Of a stretch of DNA of 19,625 nucleotides, positions 15,070-19,625 are shown piece after piece (position 1 is the stretch's first letter; each line of letters starts with the position of its first letter). The notes under the pieces are model-generated. The model saw only the letters and a program-made list of their open reading frames with translations, was not told the DNA's origin and made no database searches. The stretch comes from an uncultured bacterium (GTDB lineage: Bacteria; Oederibacteriota; PGYV01; CAILUR01), in assembly GCA_903837445.1 (NCBI GenBank), contig CAILUR010000067.1, positions 1-19,625 of the forward strand. The letters run 5' to 3'. Position numbers and translations under genes: made by a program.

Positions 15070-16449
15070 TTATTTAATTATCAATTCCGTAACTTCTTCC
15101 AACTTATTGCCTCTCGACCCTTTTAAGAAGACCGTGTCTCCCTTTTTTAAAACTTTCTTCAGGGCCGCGGCTAATTTTTTTCTATCATCAAATCTTTTAA
15201 CTATCATTTTATGCGTATCCTCACGGCCTGCGAGAAACGCTTTTTCTACAAATTCAGAATACTTGCCGAAGATAAAAAGGCCTTTCAAATCCAGTGCCGC
15301 CAGTTTGTCTCCCAGTTCTTCGTGTACCATTTTAGTATTGCCACCCTGTTCGAGCATATCTCCGGTCACGGCCACAAGCGACTTATACTTCAAAGCTTTC
15401 AAGGTCTCAATAGAGGCAGAAAACGAATCTGGATTTGCGTTATAACAGTCATTGATTACCAGTAGCCCTTTATCTTTTATGCGTTTTTCTTCAAATCTCA
15501 TAAGGTCTTTCATTTTAAACCTGGCGGCAATTTTTCCCACCGTTTCAAGTGCCACCCCAAAAGAAACTGCCACAGTTGCGGCAGCGGCTATATTATAAAG
15601 GTTATGAATTCCTTTAAGTCCTGTCTTCATAGCATATCTGGTCTTGCCTTGTACCAAAGCGAACTTGGTCACGCTCCTGCTCATATCCACATCCTCAATA
15701 CGCAAAGTAGCGCCATTTAAAATTCCAAAACTTTTTAATTCTCTACCGCTGGTCTTCCTTGCCAGATAATCGTAAAACTTATCGTCAATATTCAAAACTG
15801 CAATGCCATTTTTTTTCAACCCATACACTATCTCGGCTTTCGCATCTGCAATGTCTTTCATAGAATCAAAGAACCCCATATGCGCCCTGCCGATATTAGT
15901 TATCACGGCAATATCTATGTCCACAAGCGAGGCCAGTTGTTTCAATTCGCCTTTCCTATTCATTCCCATTTCCAATATTATTATTTCATGTTTATCCCTG
16001 AGCCGAAAGATCGTCAGGGGGAGTCCTGCATAATTATTGAAGCTCTTTTCATTTTTAAGCACCGTATATTTGGCGGACAAAAACGCGTAAGCTATTTCTT
16101 TAGTGGTGGTCTTACCATTACTGCCTGTTATCGCTACTGTCTTAAGATTTTTAAATTTGGAGTAATAATATGCTGCGAGTTTGAGCATAGCCGCCTTGGT
16201 ATCTTTGACCAGTATCACTTTTTTGGAGTCCACGCCTTTGATTTCTTTTTCTGCCAATACTGCGCAGGCGCCTTTTTTAAGAGCGTCTGCCACAAACAAA
16301 TGCCCATCATTATTTTCACCCTTTATGGCAATGAAGAGCTCCCCTTTTTTTATACCTCTGTTATCGATAGCCACGCCTTTTATCTGCGCATCACTACCTG
16401 AAAATTTGTTTTTAAAAAGCTTATACACTTCTTTTAATTTCAAGTTCAT
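15070..16449 (-). CDS. murF: UDP-MurNAc-tripeptide:D-alanyl-D-alanine ligase MurF
   Basis: Cytoplasmic ligase that adds the D-Ala-D-Ala dipeptide made by Ddl, completing the UDP-MurNAc-pentapeptide. It has 459 residues, normal for the family. The P-loop GSNGKTTT is at 109-116. Downstream come the MurF-type EMGMNRKGE segment, TNIGRAHM, the YNANPDS motif and a C-terminal KGSRGNKLEEV close. The ATG is supported by a strong AAGGAG ribosome site five bases upstream (16455-16460). A 67-base gap containing a hairpin separates it from mraY, one of the two widest breaks inside the cluster. No key motif is missing. Confidence 0.97.
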   Translation of the reverse strand: MNLKLKEVYKLFKNKFSGSDAQIKGVAIDNRGIKKGELFIAIKGENNDGHLFVADALKKGACAVLAEKEIKGVDSKKVILVKDTKAAMLKLAAYYYSKFKNLKTVAITGSNGKTTTKEIAYAFLSAKYTVLKNEKSFNNYAGLPLTIFRLRDKHEIIILEMGMNRKGELKQLASLVDIDIAVITNIGRAHMGFFDSMKDIADAKAEIVYGLKKNGIAVLNIDDKFYDYLARKTSGRELKSFGILNGATLRIEDVDMSRSVTKFALVQGKTRYAMKTGLKGIHNLYNIAAAATVAVSFGVALETVGKIAARFKMKDLMRFEEKRIKDKGLLVINDCYNANPDSFSASIETLKALKYKSLVAVTGDMLEQGGNTKMVHEELGDKLAALDLKGLFIFGKYSEFVEKAFLAGREDTHKMIVKRFDDRKKLAAALKKVLKKGDTVFLKGSRGNKLEEVTELIIK

Positions 16450-16454
16450 ACTAG

Positions 16455-16460
16455 CTCCTT
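16455..16460 (-). promoter_or_regulatory. murF ribosome binding site
   Basis: AAGGAG on the minus strand, five bases before the murF ATG. It fixes that start and shows ordinary Shine-Dalgarno initiation in this genome. Confidence 0.8.
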
Positions 16461-16476
16461 TTTTTGCACTTCAGTT

Positions 16477-17961
16477 TTAGCTTTGCTGTCTTTTTTTCAC
16501 GGCCTCGAGGGCTATTTTTCTTTCATCAAACGGATATTTGACTCCGTTTATTATCTGATAGGTCTCATGCCCTTTTCCCGCAAGCAGCAGTATGTCTTTG
16601 TCCTGCGCTGTTATAACTGCTTTTGCTATAGCTTTTTTCCTGTCTGGTTCTATTTCTACTTTGCCTTTATTTATAAGTCCCGCTGTGATATCTGCTATTA
16701 TTGCTTCAGGCGCTTCATTTCTCGGATTATCCGAAGTTATTATAATCTTATCGCTGAGCTTTTCCGCCACAGCTCCCATTAAAGGTCTTTTGCCTTTGTC
16801 CCTATTGCCCCCGGCGCCAAACAAAGTCACCAGTCTGTGCCCTTTAAGTGCCTTGAGCGAGGTAAGCGTCTTTTCCAGTCCATCCGGCGTATGTGCGAAA
16901 TCTATTATGATAGCGAATTTATTTTGATATATTTTTTGCAGCCTACCAGTTACGCCTTCAAACCCTGCCATTGCCTTTTTTATATTTTGCGGGGTTATTT
17001 CTTTTAACAAGAGCCCTGCTGCGGTCATTATATTTTCTTTGTTATGTTCGCCGATTATCTGTGTTTCAAGGGCTATAGTTTTTTTACCGATTGCCAGTTT
17101 AAACTTCATTCCGCTTATGTCGGAGACTGACTTTCCAGTTCTCAAATCTGCTTTTTTATTTTTTGAAAAGGTCACTATGCGTATTTTTCTTTTCTTAGCC
17201 GCTTTAATAAACTTTCCCGCATGTGCATCCTCAGCATTTATTACTATACTGCCGCCTTTTTTTATATGGTTTACTATTTTAAGTTTTGCCGCCAGATACT
17301 TTTCAAAAGTCCCGTGAAAATCCAAATGGTCGCGTGTCACATTGGTCACCGCCGCCGCATCAAAATAAATATTTTCCACTCTACCCAAGCTAAGGGCGTG
17401 TGAGGAGACCTCCATAATAAAATATTTCACTTTACTCCTCACCGCTTCATCCATAAGTTTATGCAACACAAGATTCGTAGGCGTGGTATTCGGCGCTGGG
17501 TATATTTTATTTCCTATCATATACCGCACCGTTCCAATCACTGCGATATTTTTCTTTCCAGCGGCCTTGAGCATAGCCGCGGCCATATAGGTCGTCGTAG
17601 TTTTTCCGTTAGTTCCGGTGACTCCAATTATCTTTAGCCTCTTTTTAGCGTCCGAATAAAAAGCGTCCGCCAGCTTTAAAAGAACTTTATTTGCATCTTT
17701 CACTTTTATCACAAGCACGCCTTCGTATGTCCGTGCCTGTCTTTCCACCACTATAACTTTCGCGCCTTTTTTTACTGCCTCGCCTATAAAGTCGTGTCCA
17801 TCCACTGTCTTGCCTTTTATTGCTACAAAGAGCCCACCTTTTTTAACTTCTTTTGAGGACTCTTCTATGCTTGCCACTTTTAGAGCAGGGTTAAGTTTTC
17901 CTGACAGCACTTCATATTGCCCTGCGCTTTTCAACAAAAAGCCAAGGCTTTTTGACTTCAT
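16477..17961 (-). CDS. murE: UDP-MurNAc-L-Ala-D-Glu:meso-diaminopimelate ligase MurE
   Basis: Cytoplasmic ATP-dependent Mur ligase that adds the third residue of the stem peptide. The 494 residues match the usual family length. Visible landmarks are a NTTPTNL substrate segment at 158-164, the P-loop GTNGKTTTT at 116-124, the likely carbamylated lysine K226 in the YLAAK segment, HTPD at 357-360 and the C-terminal ligase domain. DNPRNE at 411-416 is the family signature for meso-diaminopimelate rather than L-lysine, so the organism probably makes mDAP-type wall. The start overlaps the PBP stop by four bases (ATGA), which supports the chosen ATG. murF follows after 27 bases. Identity is very secure; the mDAP assignment rests on the motif alone. 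Confidence 0.97.
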   Translation of the reverse strand: MKSKSLGFLLKSAGQYEVLSGKLNPALKVASIEESSKEVKKGGLFVAIKGKTVDGHDFIGEAVKKGAKVIVVERQARTYEGVLVIKVKDANKVLLKLADAFYSDAKKRLKIIGVTGTNGKTTTTYMAAAMLKAAGKKNIAVIGTVRYMIGNKIYPAPNTTPTNLVLHKLMDEAVRSKVKYFIMEVSSHALSLGRVENIYFDAAAVTNVTRDHLDFHGTFEKYLAAKLKIVNHIKKGGSIVINAEDAHAGKFIKAAKKRKIRIVTFSKNKKADLRTGKSVSDISGMKFKLAIGKKTIALETQIIGEHNKENIMTAAGLLLKEITPQNIKKAMAGFEGVTGRLQKIYQNKFAIIIDFAHTPDGLEKTLTSLKALKGHRLVTLFGAGGNRDKGKRPLMGAVAEKLSDKIIITSDNPRNEAPEAIIADITAGLINKGKVEIEPDRKKAIAKAVITAQDKDILLLAGKGHETYQIINGVKYPFDERKIALEAVKKRQQS

Positions 17962-19625
17962 ATTTTATCCTGCATTGTAAAACTCAAAGAACATTCTGAC
18001 CCCGCTTTTATCAAGACGCCCGGTTTTGGGTCCTGTGCTACAGTGACGCCTGTGCCTTTGCACTTGGCTTTGACATTATAGACAGCCAGTATTGCTATGG
18101 CTTTTCTTATGGGATAGCCCTTTAAGTCAGGCATATAAGTCCTTATGTTCTTATCTTTGTCCACATCCCCGAGATAAAAATATACCAGTTCGCCCTTTTC
18201 CATATTTGTACCAGCGGCGGGTTCTTGTTTTATTATATATTTTCCAAACCCGAGCGTCTTCCACCCCAAGCCACTCGGGTTCATAAATGTTTTTACATCT
18301 GCATATTTTTTCATTTTAAAATCTGGAAGTTTTACCATTTCCACTTTTGTCACTTCTATAATTTTTTCAGGCGCATCTGGGAGAATATCCAGATACGAGA
18401 CCGCCATAGAGTTTACCACTTTGAAAATCGGCGCTGCCACTTCTCCACCGTAATACACTGGCCGCGGTTCATCCACCACCACTACTGTTAAAAGTTGTGG
18501 TTTATCCGCTGGTAAAAAACCTACAAAAGAGGCGTTATACCCGTTTTGCATATAACCTCTGCCACCCTCTTGTTGCTTTTGGGCTGTACCTGTTTTTCCC
18601 GCCACAGTATACCCCGCTATAGCAGCTTTAGTTGCCGTGCCACCTTTTTCCACCACGGACTTAAGCATAAAGAGAAGTTTTTTTCTGACATCTTCTGACA
18701 TTATTTTCCAGCTTCTGACCGGCTTGTGTTCATATACGGTATTTCCTTCTTTCACTATTTTATCCACCACATAAGGTTGTACCAGATATCCTCCATTGGC
18801 AATGGCAGCATAAGCTCTCGCAAGTTGTATTTCAGTCACCGCAATTTCCTGCCCGTAAGGAATAGAAGTCATAGTAATCTGATTCCATTTTTTTATGGGC
18901 CACAGCAGCCCTATTTCTTCCCCAGGTAAATCAATCCCACTGGTCTCTCCAAAACCAAACTTTCTATATTCGTCATACAGCTCGTCATAGCCGAGTTTGA
19001 GCGCCAATTCCACCATTCCTATATTAGAAGAATATTTCATAACTTCCGGCACTGTTAAGATTCCATGTTTTTCATGGTCGTGCACTTTCCTCCCAAAATA
19101 TTCATACTCTCCATTATGACAATTTACTGTTTGAGTCATAGTGTTGGGATACTTTCTCAGAAAGGCGGCCATAGTGAAGATTTTAAAAGTAGAACCTGGC
19201 TCAAACACTTTTGAAATAGTCCTATTTTTTCTAACTTCTTGCATATCTTTCATAAGATATTTTTGTTTGGTATCTACATTAAGTTTTTTTAAATCATTTG
19301 GGTCGCAGGAAGGATAAGAAGCCATAGCAAGGATTGCCCCTGTATTTGGGTTCATTACAATAATACTACCTTGTTTTGCGTTCCATTTTTTTACGGTGTT
19401 TTCAAGTTCTTTTTGTGCCGTATATTGTATATTAAAATCAATGGTCAGATGTACATCTGCGCCTGGATTTCCATTTTTCACCCTCTCGGTATCAGGAGAG
19501 ATTTGGCGACCTCTTTCATCCCTGTTCATTTTTACAATTCCGTTTGTGCTTTTCAGATATTTTTCACAAGAGGCCTCTACTCCAGCAAGCCCTTTTATAT
19601 TTATATCCGTCCCCACAAATCCCAC
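17958..19625 (-). CDS. ftsI: Class B penicillin-binding protein (septal transpeptidase, FtsI/PBP2B-like) with two C-terminal PASTA repeats; 5' end missing
   Basis: Transpeptidase that cross-links septal peptidoglycan in the periplasm, working with FtsW. Residue numbers refer to the 555 residues inside the window. The reading frame runs off the right edge, so the cytoplasmic tail, membrane anchor and most of the N-terminal dimerisation domain are absent. The three active-site motifs are present: STFK with catalytic Ser145, SSN at 199-201 and KTG at 344-346. Two PASTA-like repeats follow, near 431-486 (starting LPDF) and 497-550 (starting MPDLKG). The stop overlaps the murE start as ATGA, showing tight coupling. 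First position in the dcw order fits FtsI. PASTA domains are more usual in Gram-positive and SpoVD/PBP2x-type enzymes. A general class B PBP is the only alternative; identity is secure. Confidence 0.93.
   Translation of the reverse strand: MGFVGTDINIKGLAGVEASCEKYLKSTNGIVKMNRDERGRQISPDTERVKNGNPGADVHLTIDFNIQYTAQKELENTVKKWNAKQGSIIVMNPNTGAILAMASYPSCDPNDLKKLNVDTKQKYLMKDMQEVRKNRTISKVFEPGSTFKIFTMAAFLRKYPNTMTQTVNCHNGEYEYFGRKVHDHEKHGILTVPEVMKYSSNIGMVELALKLGYDELYDEYRKFGFGETSGIDLPGEEIGLLWPIKKWNQITMTSIPYGQEIAVTEIQLARAYAAIANGGYLVQPYVVDKIVKEGNTVYEHKPVRSWKIMSEDVRKKLLFMLKSVVEKGGTATKAAIAGYTVAGKTGTAQKQQEGGRGYMQNGYNASFVGFLPADKPQLLTVVVVDEPRPVYYGGEVAAPIFKVVNSMAVSYLDILPDAPEKIIEVTKVEMVKLPDFKMKKYADVKTFMNPSGLGWKTLGFGKYIIKQEPAAGTNMEKGELVYFYLGDVDKDKNIRTYMPDLKGYPIRKAIAILAVYNVKAKCKGTGVTVAQDPKPGVLIKAGSECSLSFTMQDKI

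Noticed and set aside
15880..16401. A 173-codon open frame on the plus strand
   Set aside because: Antisense to murF and rich in Phe, His and Tyr, as expected of a shadow of Lys- and Glu-rich coding sequence.
1..19625. Mobile elements, CRISPR, tRNA or rRNA genes
   Set aside because: No transposase, integrase, regular spaced repeats or structured RNA was seen, and nearly all bases are taken up by the cluster genes.

Overview
This window is a division and cell wall (dcw) gene cluster from a diderm (Gram-negative-type) bacterium that makes meso-diaminopimelate peptidoglycan. Every confident gene lies on the minus strand, so the cluster is transcribed from right (19625) to left. The DNA is fairly AT-rich by eye. 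The outer-membrane beta-barrel protein, the signal-peptide-bearing cell-wall amidase and the mDAP-type DNPR motif in MurE indicate a diderm with an ordinary wall. The divergent proteins, together with a DUF116 gene and a PorV-like barrel, suggest an uncultivated lineage, perhaps near Elusimicrobiota or a neighbouring candidate phylum. I cannot place it from sequence alone.

Layout in transcription order: class B penicillin-binding protein (5' end cut by the right edge) - murE - murF - mraY - murD - ftsW - murG - murC - murB - ddl - ftsQ-like - ftsA - ftsZ - N-acetylmuramoyl-L-alanine amidase - pgeF/yfiH - DUF116 membrane protein - PorV/FadL-like barrel. About 115 bases at the left edge may hold a promoter and the first codons of another gene. 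Gene order through ftsZ is the classic dcw order. Most junctions are ATGA or TAATG overlaps or gaps of under 35 bases, so the block from the PBP to ftsZ, and probably on to the amidase, looks like one operon whose promoter lies beyond the right edge.

Together the genes take UDP-MurNAc to the finished pentapeptide (MurC, MurD, MurE, Ddl, MurF; MurB makes UDP-MurNAc), load it on lipid carrier (MraY, MurG), polymerise and cross-link it at the septum (FtsW plus the PBP), and organise and split the division site (FtsQ, FtsA, FtsZ, amidase). PgeF, which in E. coli edits wrongly built UDP-MurNAc-peptides, follows directly and may have its own extended -10 promoter placed so that its mRNA would be leaderless.

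No mobile element, CRISPR array, tRNA or rRNA was seen, and I found no wholly new system. The points most worth checking are an FtsQ that seems to lack its POTRA domain, an FtsZ with an altered nucleotide loop and C-terminal tail, two tandem PASTA repeats on the PBP, a short-form DUF116 protein, and three hairpins in or beside the wider gaps of the operon.
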